64,000 bases of DNA from Hansfordia pulvinata. Its lineage: Eukaryota > Ascomycota > Sordariomycetes > Xylariales. Location of the stretch: contig BJKQ01000005.1 of the NCBI GenBank assembly GCA_006538405.1, positions 930,001 through 994,000 on the forward strand, in the 5' to 3' direction. The stretch's first letter is position 1. Each line of letters begins with the position of its first letter. The notes under the pieces were generated by a model. That model searched no databases, had not been told where the DNA came from, and saw only the letters and a list, made by a program, of their open reading frames with translations. A program made the position numbers and the translations under genes. This document shows positions 35,016-45,035 of the stretch, piece by piece.

Positions 35016-35093
35016 GGGAGAAGAGAAAGAAAAAGGAAGGGAGAAAGGCACGCAAAGAGAGAGAGAGAAAGAGAAAGGGAACAAAAAAAGAAA

Positions 35094-35905
35094 ATGCGGT
35101 CCTTCATCCCCATCGTCGTCGGGCTCCTGGCAGCAGCAACGTCGTCGATGGCCTCGGCAGAACCCAACCCGGACCCGGACCCGGCCCCCGAGCCCCAGCC
35201 CGAGCCGTTCCCGGAACCCTTCTTCGAGCACATCGACCTGCCGTCGCTCAACTACCCGCGCGACGACGACGGCAACGGCGACGGCGACGGCGGCGACGAG
35301 GCACCAACGCTCGGGGGCGCGGCTTGGGCTTGGGTGGCGGCGGCGGCGGCAGCAAGACGGTGTCGGGCGAGTCGCTGCAGGTGGTGCAGGGGTTCAAGGG
35401 CAAGCACTTGAAGGTGCAGCCGTCGCGGACGGGGCGGATGACGCTGGAGAAGCTGTGCGTGGTGCCGCGGGTGGTGACGGCGGGCTGCAGCAAGATCGAC
35501 AAGTTCACGCGGGAGCGCGACTTCTTCGAGTGCCTCGAGCGCTGCTACCGGCTGTGCAAGGCGCGGGCGCTGTGGCGCGCCGACCTGACGTCCATGACGC
35601 TGACCATCTACAACAGCCCCAAGATGGCGCGCGGGCCCCGGAAGAAGGCCCTCGCCATCCTCAGGAAGGAGTACACCCGCCGCTTCTCCTACTCCTACGA
35701 CATCATCGGCAAGCTGTGGCCCGTCCTCAACGAGCCCAAGAAGCCCTCCTCCCCCATCCAGCAGGCCGTCGCCAAGGCCATCAAGCTCGTCACCGCCATC
35801 CCCAAGAAGCTCAACGACATCATCAAGGGCAACAAGGGCGAGCCCCAGACCAAAGCCCAGTGGGCCACCGTCAAGAAGCCAAAGTGGCTCAAGTTCCCTT
35901 ACTAG
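35094..35905 (+). CDS. Predicted secreted Cys- and Lys-rich protein, apparent one-base frameshift
   Basis: Starts at 35094 with a strong signal peptide (MRSFIPIVVGLLAAATSSMASA), followed by a Pro/Glu-rich propeptide-like stretch (PNPDPDPAPEPQPEP) and an Asp/Gly-rich linker. The frame then changes by one base at the GGGGG run 35313-35317. With one missing G allowed for, the frame continues through a glycine-rich linker into a well-structured C-terminal half, for about 270 aa in total. That half has five cysteines in some 35 residues (LCVVPRVVTAGCSK; FFECLERCYRLCK), then a basic region with many Lys and the end KKPKWLKFPY. I do not recognise the family. The alternative, a short intron across the linker, would need a non-consensus donor. 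It is convergent with RAD50. Function is unknown. The acidic pro-region before a cationic Cys-containing domain suggests a processed extracellular protein (inference). Confidence 0.65.
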
Positions 35906-36234
35906 ATGATGACCCGGTACTGATGGAGCAGCTGGCAAAGGAGAAACAGAGCTTCAACTATTACTATGACTACTACTACTACTACTACTACTACTTGTCT
36001 CTAGTATCATCGCTATAGAATATCTTATTTTCCTCTCTGTTATTCCTTGTAACTCTGGGCAACAATGTACGCAATCAAGTTAAACGCCATGTATTGTATT
36101 GTTTTCAATCTTGCTGCGAAAAGAAAAGGAATCAAAGAATCAGCGCCATCCCCCACTTCTAGAAAACACCAACACCGTGCTAATATGATATGCTCTACAC
36201 AATTTTCCGCCTGCTCTTCTGTTCTCTTCTCTTC
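35906..36234. other. Short convergent spacer with a (TAC)8 run
   Basis: Only 329 bp separate the stop of the secreted-protein gene from the stop of RAD50. A (TAC)8 trinucleotide repeat lies at 35971-35994. The spacer is AT-richer than its flanks, as expected for two overlapping 3' untranslated regions. Confidence 0.6.
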
Positions 36235-39200
36235 TCAGATGACCTGTGAAATACTCTCCATCTTGATCACCGAGTTCTGGCGCTCGTCCCGCTTCACCCG
36301 GGCGTAGTCGTCGCAGAAATCAGACACGCGCATGTGGCGCAGAAACTCCTCGTCGTGCGTGATGACAATGAGCTGAAAGTTGCTCTGCGCCCGCCGCTGC
36401 CGAATGATGTCGTGCAGCGACGACGCCAGGCTGCGGATGTTCTCGCGGTCCAGGTTCGTCGTCGGCTCGTCAAGCGCAATGATGCCGCAGTTGACGCCAA
36501 ACGACTCGGCCAGGGCCAGCCGGATGATGATGGACGCCAGCACCTTCTGCCCGGCCGAGCAGCGCCCCCGCATGTCCATCTCCGTGTCCTGCTTGACCAT
36601 GACCACCCGGTAGTTGTACGAGCTGCGCCCCGTCGCGCTCTCGCTGTCCGACTTGATCATGATCGTGTCAATGTCCGTCCCCTGGTACGCCTGCCGCCAC
36701 AGGTCCCCGGCAATCTGGTTGACCTCGGCCATCTTCATCGAGTGATACTTCATGATGGCGTTGTTGAGCGCCTCGCTGTACCGCCCCAGGTCCTCGATCG
36801 CCGCCTTGGTCGTCTCCACCTTGATGTGAGTCTCGCGGTAGATCCGCGCCGCGTCCTGGTACTCCACCTCGTACTCCTTGGTCAGCCGCTTCAGCTCGTT
36901 GTCCAGCTGCTTCGCCGTTCCAATCATCGTGCCCCGTTCCGCGTTGAGCTTGTCGCGCTCGAAATCCCAGTTCTCCGCCTCTTCCCTGTATCGCTCGTAG
37001 TCCTCCCCCGCGTTGCGCGACTCGAGCTCCTCAATCTCCTGCTGCAGCTTCTCAATCTCCCGCAGGGTCTTGCGGTAGTGCAGGTTGTCCACAATGTTCT
37101 TCTTGTTGCCCGAGCTGTTGCTGATCTCCTCCTTGAGCTTGTTGGTGCGCGCCGTCAGGTCGTTCATGTCCTTCTCGATGCGCGATATGTTCTGCTTGAT
37201 CGAGCCGATGGCCTTCTCGTTGGAGGCAAGGAGAGACGGGCCGCCCCGGTCGATGTAGTCTTGGATGCTGTCATCGATCATCTTGAGCTGGTGGACCGAG
37301 TTCCCAATGTTGTCGCGCTCGTCGGCAACCCGCTTCTCCTTCGCACGCCCCCTTTCGACCGCGGCCTGCCTGTCGGCTCTTGCGCTAGAGATCTCCGGAA
37401 CCACCGACTCGAGGTCCTTGTCGGCCTTGGCGATCGCCTCTCGTTGGGCATTCTTGTCGTTCTTCAGCTCCCCAATCTGCTTCTGGATCTCGCCCTTGCG
37501 CTCCAGCTTGCGCACAACCTCGCTGACCTTGTTGCTTTGCTGGCTCTTCTCAACCTCGAGCGAGTGGACCGAGTCACGGAGGCGCTGCCTGTCCCCGGTA
37601 AGCCGTTCAATGTTGTGCTTGACAGCGCGGGTCTGCTCGGCACACGAGTCCTGTGCCTGGTTGATTTCATCGGCGCTTCGTGTCGTGACGCTGGACTGCT
37701 GCTGTGACATGACTCTCTCGACTTGAGCCTCGGCCTCGGCCACTTCGACGTGCAGCCGGGATATCTCCGTCGCCGCCTTGCCCAGAGACTCGAGGTCCTG
37801 CCGGTCCTCCTGCTTTGTGCGGACGGCCTCGTCAAGCTCCTCCAGTTCACGAACCGCATCCTCGTAGGCAGCCTTGTCCTCCTCAGTCTTCCTGTCATGT
37901 GCAGGCTTCTCGCCCTGCAGCCGTTCGTATGTGTCAGCCCTGGGCACAACGGCACGCAAAATGGCCAGATCGCTCTCTGCGGCAGCCAGCTGTCCCTTGA
38001 CGGTCTCTATATCCTCGTCGAGAACCTTTTGGATCTTCTTCTGGATCCTGGCCTTTTCGCGCTCGTTGGCAAACTTGCGTTCGCACAGCTCACAGGCGCC
38101 AGCGTTCTCGAGCGTCACTTTGCACCCGGCATAGTATTTCTTCATCTCGCCGCCCAGATTGATCTGCTTCTTGCCATTATCGACCTCGGACTCGATGTCG
38201 CGGATGGCGTCAGCTAGTCCATCCATGTGCGCCTCATCCTCGGGGTTCACAGTCGACAAGGCCTTCAGAACCGCCGCCTTGCACTGCTGCATCTCGTCTT
38301 GTCGGGCCTTGGCAGTATCCTTGGCACCTGAAAGGGCCCTCTGAATCTGTTTGGATTCTTGGAGCTTCTCATTCCTCTTCTGATTCGCCTCATCAAGTGC
38401 CTTCGATTTCAGCTGAAGCGCCTGCTGGAACTGCTGCTCAGCAGAGGACGGCTCCCACTGGCCAACGAGGGCGGTCAGCTTCTGGCCCTGAGAGTTCATC
38501 ACGCTGGAGAGCATCTGCTTCTTCCTGCCCAGCTCCTCCTTGCGATAGTTCAGTTTGCTCTGCTCATCGGCGAGCCTCGTGCACTCCACAAGCTCACGAC
38601 TCAGCTTGCTGCTGGTGTTCTCTAGCTCCAGCAGCTGGTTGTTCTCGGACTGGATCTTGCTGTCCAGGTCCGTATCCCGCAGCTCTTGCGCGGCCTTCTC
38701 GAGCCGCTGCTGCACATCTTGGAAGGACGAGTCTAGCATGGCCTTGGTGCTCTCATCGACGTCTAGTAGCGCAAGTTGCTGTTGATGCTGCTTGACTTGC
38801 CTCTCAATGTCGTGAATGCGCTGCTTGGCGAAAGTGCGGTCCTGAGTGTACTGGGACTTGCGTCCCTCTAGCTCGGTGATGGCGGCCCCCAGCTTGTCGC
38901 TCTCCTCTGCATTGTCATTCTGCAGACGGTCCAGATCCTTCTTCTTGTCTCCCAGGATCCGTTGCATGCGATCCCTGAAGGCCTCAATCTGGCCGTCGTC
39001 AAGGTCCCCATCGAAACCTCTGATGCCGTGCGCCTGGGCAGCTTGGTGGATTCTCTTGACTCGCGACTCGAGCTGGCGCTCGTACTTTTCTTTGTCAGAC
39101 TTGTGCTTTCCATGCTCGGACAACCGGTCAGACAGATCATTGCGGGCGCCAGACAGGTCATTCACGTAGCCGCTATACTGAGACTTGTTCTCTTCGTAGT

Positions 39201-40152
39201 CGTGCTGCAGTCTCTCGGCGCGCTCCTCGTACTGGGCAAGTGTGTTCTGGAGCCAACTGTCGGACTCGTCGAGCTCGTCCATCCTGGAGCGCGTCTCATC
39301 CAGAGTCGACTGGCGATATTCGATCTGCTGTTTTCGGTTGCTAAGATCGTTGACTATGCTCAGGGAGCTCGTCTTCTTCTCGTGCATCTCTTTGGCGTTT
39401 TTGTCGGCCTCCTCAATCTGCTCCGAGGCGAGGTTGCACTTATCCCGGAGCTCCTCAATGTCGTCCTGGATTTTGATGCATTGTTTCTCGCAGCGGTCGG
39501 CTTTGTCTTTATCGGCCTTGCGATGGCCCTCATCGTTCTTCAGCGAGCGCAGCTCCTCGCCCTTCTTCTTGCGGATGAGCTTGAGGTTTTCAATGGCTTT
39601 GGTGTACTTGAGAGCCTCGAAGATCTCGTCAAACTTCTTCTTGAGGGCGCTGGGCTCGCTCATGGGCCAGAGGGACTCGTCCTGATGGCAGAAGATGACC
39701 GAGTCGAGGATCGCGGCGCCGACGCCGAGGTGGTCGGGGATGAGATGGTCGAGATCGGCGCCCTTCTTGGAGAGAGTTGAGCGCTCGCCGTCGAGCCAGG
39801 TGGAGAGAGAGCCCTCAAGGGTCTTCTGGGTGCGCTGGGTGCGCTTGAGAGTGAGCTGGAGGGAACGCGTGACGACATGAACGGCATCGGGGGGCGTGGT
39901 GTACTGCAGCTTGACCTGGGCGCGGACCTCGGATTCGCCGGCAAGCTTGGGGTCGTGGATGAAGGCGCCCCCCTTGCTATTTGGAGGCAGTTCGCCGGTA
40001 GTGGCGTACTTGAGACACTCGATGATGGTGGTCTTGCCAGAGCCGTTGTAGCCGACGATGAGAGTGAGGGGGGTGGAGAACTTGATGGTCTGGCGCTCGA
40101 CGGGGCCGAAGTTGCGCACGCCCACGACGGATAGCCTCTCAATCTTGGACAT
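36235..40152 (-). CDS. rad50: DNA repair ATPase RAD50 of the MRN complex
   Basis: Uninterrupted 1305-aa frame, the usual length for fungal Rad50. The N-terminal ATPase lobe has Walker A GYNGSGKT at residues 34-41 and a Q-loop region around VIFCHQDESLWPM. Two long coiled-coil arms (about 200-650 and 720-1100) flank the zinc hook CELC, with cysteines at 687 and 690. The C-terminal lobe has the ABC signature region MRGRCSAGQKVLASIIIRLALAE and Walker B IIALDEPTTNLD (Asp 1228, Glu 1229), followed by the D-loop and a switch His (VITHDEEF). With Mre11 and Nbs1/Xrs2 it tethers DNA ends, activates Tel1/ATM and acts in break repair, telomere maintenance and meiosis. All key residues are present, so the protein should be functional. 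It lacks introns over nearly 4 kb, unlike most neighbours. Confidence 0.97.
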   Translation of the reverse strand: MSKIERLSVVGVRNFGPVERQTIKFSTPLTLIVGYNGSGKTTIIECLKYATTGELPPNSKGGAFIHDPKLAGESEVRAQVKLQYTTPPDAVHVVTRSLQLTLKRTQRTQKTLEGSLSTWLDGERSTLSKKGADLDHLIPDHLGVGAAILDSVIFCHQDESLWPMSEPSALKKKFDEIFEALKYTKAIENLKLIRKKKGEELRSLKNDEGHRKADKDKADRCEKQCIKIQDDIEELRDKCNLASEQIEEADKNAKEMHEKKTSSLSIVNDLSNRKQQIEYRQSTLDETRSRMDELDESDSWLQNTLAQYEERAERLQHDYEENKSQYSGYVNDLSGARNDLSDRLSEHGKHKSDKEKYERQLESRVKRIHQAAQAHGIRGFDGDLDDGQIEAFRDRMQRILGDKKKDLDRLQNDNAEESDKLGAAITELEGRKSQYTQDRTFAKQRIHDIERQVKQHQQQLALLDVDESTKAMLDSSFQDVQQRLEKAAQELRDTDLDSKIQSENNQLLELENTSSKLSRELVECTRLADEQSKLNYRKEELGRKKQMLSSVMNSQGQKLTALVGQWEPSSAEQQFQQALQLKSKALDEANQKRNEKLQESKQIQRALSGAKDTAKARQDEMQQCKAAVLKALSTVNPEDEAHMDGLADAIRDIESEVDNGKKQINLGGEMKKYYAGCKVTLENAGACELCERKFANEREKARIQKKIQKVLDEDIETVKGQLAAAESDLAILRAVVPRADTYERLQGEKPAHDRKTEEDKAAYEDAVRELEELDEAVRTKQEDRQDLESLGKAATEISRLHVEVAEAEAQVERVMSQQQSSVTTRSADEINQAQDSCAEQTRAVKHNIERLTGDRQRLRDSVHSLEVEKSQQSNKVSEVVRKLERKGEIQKQIGELKNDKNAQREAIAKADKDLESVVPEISSARADRQAAVERGRAKEKRVADERDNIGNSVHQLKMIDDSIQDYIDRGGPSLLASNEKAIGSIKQNISRIEKDMNDLTARTNKLKEEISNSSGNKKNIVDNLHYRKTLREIEKLQQEIEELESRNAGEDYERYREEAENWDFERDKLNAERGTMIGTAKQLDNELKRLTKEYEVEYQDAARIYRETHIKVETTKAAIEDLGRYSEALNNAIMKYHSMKMAEVNQIAGDLWRQAYQGTDIDTIMIKSDSESATGRSSYNYRVVMVKQDTEMDMRGRCSAGQKVLASIIIRLALAESFGVNCGIIALDEPTTNLDRENIRSLASSLHDIIRQRRAQSNFQLIVITHDEEFLRHMRVSDFCDDYARVKRDERQNSVIKMESISQVI

Positions 40153-41881
40153 GTTCGCGAAGCTCCTCGAACCTGTTGCAAGTCGGGGCTATAATCGACC
40201 TGACAGGCTAGGGTTCGGGTGTGTTAGCAGTCTGACGGGACTGACACCGAGTTGGCTTTTCGGCTCGGTAATATCAAAAAGATGCGGGCTGGGACATTAT
40301 AAGCTGATGGGGGGCAGCTCGTGCGGTGATGACTCCAACGTGTGGACCAGACGACGGTGCAGAGGGATGGCGAGGCGACGGTGGTGGCGGGATAGCGTGG
40401 GAGCTGGCAGTGGTGCGTTTCGTGGTACGAGCTGAAGAAGGGATTTGGTCTTGTAGTGACGGGCCGTTCAGAGCTGGCAACGTGGTGTCCCGAGGCTATG
40501 GCCGCGATATCAGCATTCTGGAGGGCTCGTGGATGAGGCCTCTGCGTCGAGCAAATTGGAAACGCGTGAGCCGCTGGAGGGCGGAGGGTCAGACGCGCCC
40601 GGCCGCGTAGCGCTAACCCCACCACTGGTGGCAGCCTAAGTTAGAGCGCGAGGCCTCGGCTGGCAGCCTGGCTGGCGGCAAGCCTATGCAGCGCGTGGGC
40701 AGGGCAAATGTACCCGGCGGGAAAATAACCTAAGATAGGTACTTGGATAATGTGGAAGACAACCCCCACCTTCATGTACCTGTATCTAGGTATTTACATA
40801 TGTAGGTACCCATTGGAATGGTCATGGCTGGATCACGTACCAGACATGAAGACAGCACACCTGATGTAACGCGCCTACAAGAGAAACTGACACAATGAAT
40901 GACACATTGCACGAGGCATGGGTGATCTCTATCTCTCATTCTCTAACCTCCCGTTCGGTGCCTCTGGAGGTGATGGATGTACGTACGAGTATCGCCCAAG
41001 AAGCAGAACCACCTCCACGCACGCGGCGCATTTCACCCACTTGCAGAGGCCTAGAACGAAAGTTGAAAGTCAGCTCCACCTCCCAAGACACCCGGCACAG
41101 TCGACCCGGCGGCCGAAAAGATTGCGGACAGATGATGTGCCAGCCGGACTGCGCGTCCATGGACCCTTCGGGTGTTCGCGGCTCCCTACATCCATGGATG
41201 GATCTGGAAGGGTTCCGGCAGGTGGTCTACGCTTGGTCCCAGTCGCTGGAGGGTTGGAACCGACTGCATCTTGGTCAACGCGGTGCTGAACCCATCGCGA
41301 ATGCTCCCGGTTGCTTCAGCGTCCTGTGGATGCAGTTGAAGATGGCTCGGGATCCTGTGCGGACGGCACCGCCAAAACGACCACGGCGACTGCTTGTTGT
41401 ACGTCATAATCCCACCTCGAGTGGCGTCCTCTGGCGCCGCGGCTGGGGCAAGCCGCGCCATACGTCATGCCATTCTTGGTGGCCCCGTCCGAAAGCCAAA
41501 TTCGTCAAAAACGAGGAAAAGTCGCGGTTGCACGCGCGGGGGACTAGCAGGTTCCGGACAAACGCCCCTCCAGGCGAAGATGGTCTTTTCTGGGAACCGG
41601 GCGCCAGCGATTGCGCGTCATGGGCATGGCGATCCTGTCGGTCATCATCCCCTTCAAGGACTCGTCCCAGGATGGGGGCTAGGAGGGGCAGAGAGAGAGA
41701 AGGAGGTGAGCGTGCGGCTGTACGAGTACTCGTGTCACACTTCCGTGCCAGCTTGGGTCACCAAATTCAGTGGATTTGGTGAAGTCTAGAGTCAACTCTG
41801 AAGTCGACGTCCACACGTAGCCATCCCAACCAGGTTGTCGGGCTCGGGCCAGCGAGACAGTCGCTGACGATCCAGACCACC

Positions 41882-41905
41882 GGGGGGGGGGGGGGGGGGG
41901 GGGGG
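41882..41905. repeat. G24 homopolymer
   Basis: An uninterrupted run of 24 G on the + strand in a gene-free region. Runs of this length are mutable and can form quadruplexes. The true length is uncertain in any assembly. Confidence 0.85.
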
Positions 41906-43908
41906 TTGACAATGGATGCAAAACCTGGAACCCCATGCGCGGTCCGGTGTGGTGTACGAATCCGATGTTGGGTGGGGGGAATGGCCAATGGATCCCCGGA
42001 GCCCCCCGCACCACAACCGAGCACGGCAGATTCGGGCTCCCCCTCCGCCCACTAGCAGAGGGACTCCCAAGTATCCGCGAGGACTCATACTCATTACCAA
42101 ATGAGTGCGCGGAAAGCAGAGCAGCTTCCCAAGCAAGGAAGTTAGGTTGGCCGGATGGGGTTGTACGAGTACTCGTGCGAGTACCTAAAGAAAGAGCCAC
42201 AACGACACCCGACGGGGGCGGCATTTCTACGGGGCCATTCGCTTCGAGCCCAGCCCGACCAGCCCGACCGTATGTGCCTGCAGTTGTGGAGTACCGTCGG
42301 GTCCAGGGAGCCCATCGATGTACCTCTGCTGGTTTCTACATGTACAACCTACCCGCACACTCGCACCCGCTGCTCTAGTGGTAAGTGGTAACTACTTGGG
42401 GCTGCGAGTACGACTCCTCGTAGTTACCTAGGAACCTGCCCAGTATGTACGGTAGGTATCCACGCGACTGCAGATGCCGGCTTGATGTCATGGCCAGAAA
42501 ACCCACTTGGCTGCCTTTCGGGGAGCGCCCCAGGAGCAAACCCTCCGGAGAGCCGCAGCCCAAGACACGTCTCATCTGCCCTTTCGACCTCTGAGAAGTG
42601 AGGTGAGGTGAGGCGAGGTAAAACGAGGCGCGCGCTATGGAAGCCTCTTGGGCCTCTCGTCTCACAAATGGATGGCTTCCAACGTCAAAGGCGAATAGGT
42701 GCTTGGATTGAAAACCTCCAGCACTGCGGCCGACCCCTGCCTGATTTGATGCGGTGCCTGCCCCGTCGCGCAATAGGAGTATAACGGATGTAGCAATATG
42801 CATGCACGGCGGCACGGCAAGATGGCACCATTGGAGTTGGAAGCGACATGTCAAGGAACTTGTATGTATTTGATGCTGCAGATGCACCTGCTGTTATTAT
42901 ACTCGTACGGGGAAGGGACATGGAAGAGTTGAGAAAAAAGGGGAAAGGGGAAAGGGTCGAGTCGGAATTGGCCGTACGGAGTAAATGAGAGCTCACAATA
43001 CAGCCAGGCGCACCTCACCGCCGCGCCCCGTCGGTAAAACCTCGACCTGCAAAGATGGGGCAATGAGAATAGAAGGCACTGGACGTACGATAGACTCTGT
43101 ACACACTTATTATGAGGTCCCGCTCAAAGATGCGGCCCGGGGTTTCATACTTTACATGTAGGTACCTACGTATGTAAACGGGATGCCGCGCGGGCCCTGC
43201 CTGAGCATCGCTTTCGCGTCTTCAAATGTATAATGTGAGTTTATCGCATCTCCCGGCAGATTATCCCAGATCTCCCCGTCTGCACACATTGCGCCAACTG
43301 GCGCTGCATCACACGCATCACCCATCCCCGAGCCCCCTTCTCCTCACGAGCGCTCGTGCTCACTCGGCCTGCCCACGTCCACTCAACCAGCACCCCAGGA
43401 GTACTCGCACGAGACCGGCACGTCAGCTACACCGTGCTTCTTGTGCGCCTCTGTACTCGTAGTCGACTCGACCGAGATCAGCGCCTGACCGGCCAGACCA
43501 GCAGATTGTGTCTCATGCCAGCCTGTCCTTGTCCACGAGCAGCACGCCTCGCCTCGCCCTGTCGCAACCCGCCGTCGTGCCCTTCGCTCGAGTCTGCTGG
43601 CCGCCCGCCCACTCCCCTGTTCTCTCCTGGCCAGTCGTAAGGCATCCCAGAACACCACCGCGGTGCCACGCTACACCCTCCGCTTCTCCCCCAATCAGAC
43701 CGGCCAACGGACCGGTCCTGCCTGCAGCACCGTCTTGTCGACTAGTCGTCGGCGCAAGGGAGACAGGAGCCGCAAAAAAAGAAGAAAAGAAGCGGAAAGA
43801 AAGAAGGAAGGAAGGGGCGAGAAAGAGCCTACTTGCGCCTCTGCTGAGACCGGAGCACGCCCACGGCAGACTTCCCAGGTGGAAGATCTCATCATCTTTT
43901 CGAGGACG

Positions 43909-43922
43909 TACGAGTACTCGTA
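43909..43922. repeat. Perfect 14-bp palindrome TACGAGTACTCGTA
   Basis: This is the alternative phase of the GTAC-core motif family: the same ACTCG/CGAGT arms in the opposite order around GTAC. It lies about 1.1 kb upstream of the wc-2 start. Related imperfect copies are at 41721-41734 and 42163-42184. Confidence 0.9.
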
Positions 43923-45035
43923 GCATCGTCGCTCTTCCGCACTCGCCGCCCATTCACAATTCACCTTGGCCAACGCGAGCAGCCATCGTCAACGCTAAAC
44001 GCCTAGTCAGGCGTGCCAGACGATCCCCCTCCACCGTTTTTGACGGGGCTGCCTCCTCCTTTCGGCCACTCAGACCCCCTCCCGGCGTTTGGTGCCGTAG
44101 GTACGCGTGTACGGAGTGACTTGCCCTGCAGTGCACCCCTGCTGGCACTCCTGGGTATATCCCACCCCCCCTTCCAAGTGCTCCGTTAGTGCGAGTACGG
44201 GTGGCCCGTAACGTTTCCAACAGCCCCTCAGCAGAACAGGCCGCCTGAACTGAACCGCCGCCCCCTGTGCTTGGGCTTGGGCTTCTAGGCTTGGGCTCAG
44301 GCGAAGGTATCGGGAAAATACAACCACCCATCCAGTTTGCCTATCCCATTTCACCAAATCCCATATTCTGCCCCATCTCCAGCTTTGATATTCCCCCCTA
44401 AACAACTCCAAATCCCCACAAGACCGGCAGTCTTCTGTCCACGACATCTGCCAGTCTGTCTCTGCGCAACCGATTGCCAGTCCTCCCTGCCAGCATCACT
44501 CGTCGCCCACGCCAGCCAGTCTGCCAGCGTCTCGCCGCGGTTCCGGTTGTGCGCCTAGTCCTGTCCAGCTCAACTGCCAATCACCCACCGCGCCATCTCA
44601 CCCGGCCCCTGTGATAAACCCCTCCCGCACCGCATCGCATCGCACTGCACCGTTCCGCTTCACACAACACCACCCTCGCACCGGGGCAGCGCACATCGCA
44701 TAATTTCCAACTCCAACTCTATCCTGCCGCATGATGCTCGACGCTTGAAAGCCATCCAGGGAACCGCGCCTCTCAATTTCCCCCATCTCCGAGCGCCACC
44801 CAACCTCGTCGAAGGCGCCATCTCCTCTCCGCCTGCAAACCATTGGTCCTGTGGTCGCTTCTCAACCAATCGCGATCAGCAAACACTGTGGTTGCGACAG
44901 TGCCTGCGCTTCCGCAGACATTCGCCCGAATCCCCAGCCAGATTTGGGCTCCCTGGCGCCCGTCGACCTCGATTTGTACCGCGACAGTCTACACCAGCAG
45001 CGCAACCCGCGCCTACGGGTCCGGCATTTTCCACC

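Larger units (their letters stand above)
32395..35093. other. Intergenic region with long homopolymers, no gene recognised
   Basis: It contains a T37 tract at 33192-33228, a G-rich run near 33791-33805 and a (GA)n microsatellite just before the next gene. Frames on either strand (for example minus 32921-33868 and plus 34517 onward) translate these low-complexity tracts into poly-Lys or Arg-Glu repeats and are not supported as genes. The 3' end of the UPF0658 gene and the promoter of the secreted-protein gene must lie here. Confidence 0.5.
40153..45035. other. Gene-free stretch: RAD50 upstream region and long leader of wc-2
   Basis: About 4.9 kb without a recognisable gene. It carries GTAC-core motifs near 40738-40810, 40985, 41721, 42163, 42407, 43150-43180 and 43909, a G24 run at 41882-41905, and from about 43250 a strongly C/T-rich + strand leading into wc-2. 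The longest frame (plus 40895-41782) has no domain. A long pyrimidine-rich leader is usual for fungal regulatory genes, so transcription of wc-2 may start well upstream of 45036. Confidence 0.5.

Noticed and set aside
34517..35905. 462-codon frame covering the GA repeat and the secreted-protein gene
   Set aside because: The N-terminal half is a translated GA microsatellite. Only the C-terminal half is real, and it belongs with the signal peptide starting at 35094 in another frame.
36334..37707. 457-codon + strand frame
   Set aside because: It is the antisense shadow of the RAD50 coiled-coil coding sequence.
40895..41782. 295-codon open frame on the + strand upstream of wc-2
   Set aside because: Composition is not protein-like, no motif is seen, and it ends within a GTAC-core motif region. 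No homologue was recognised.
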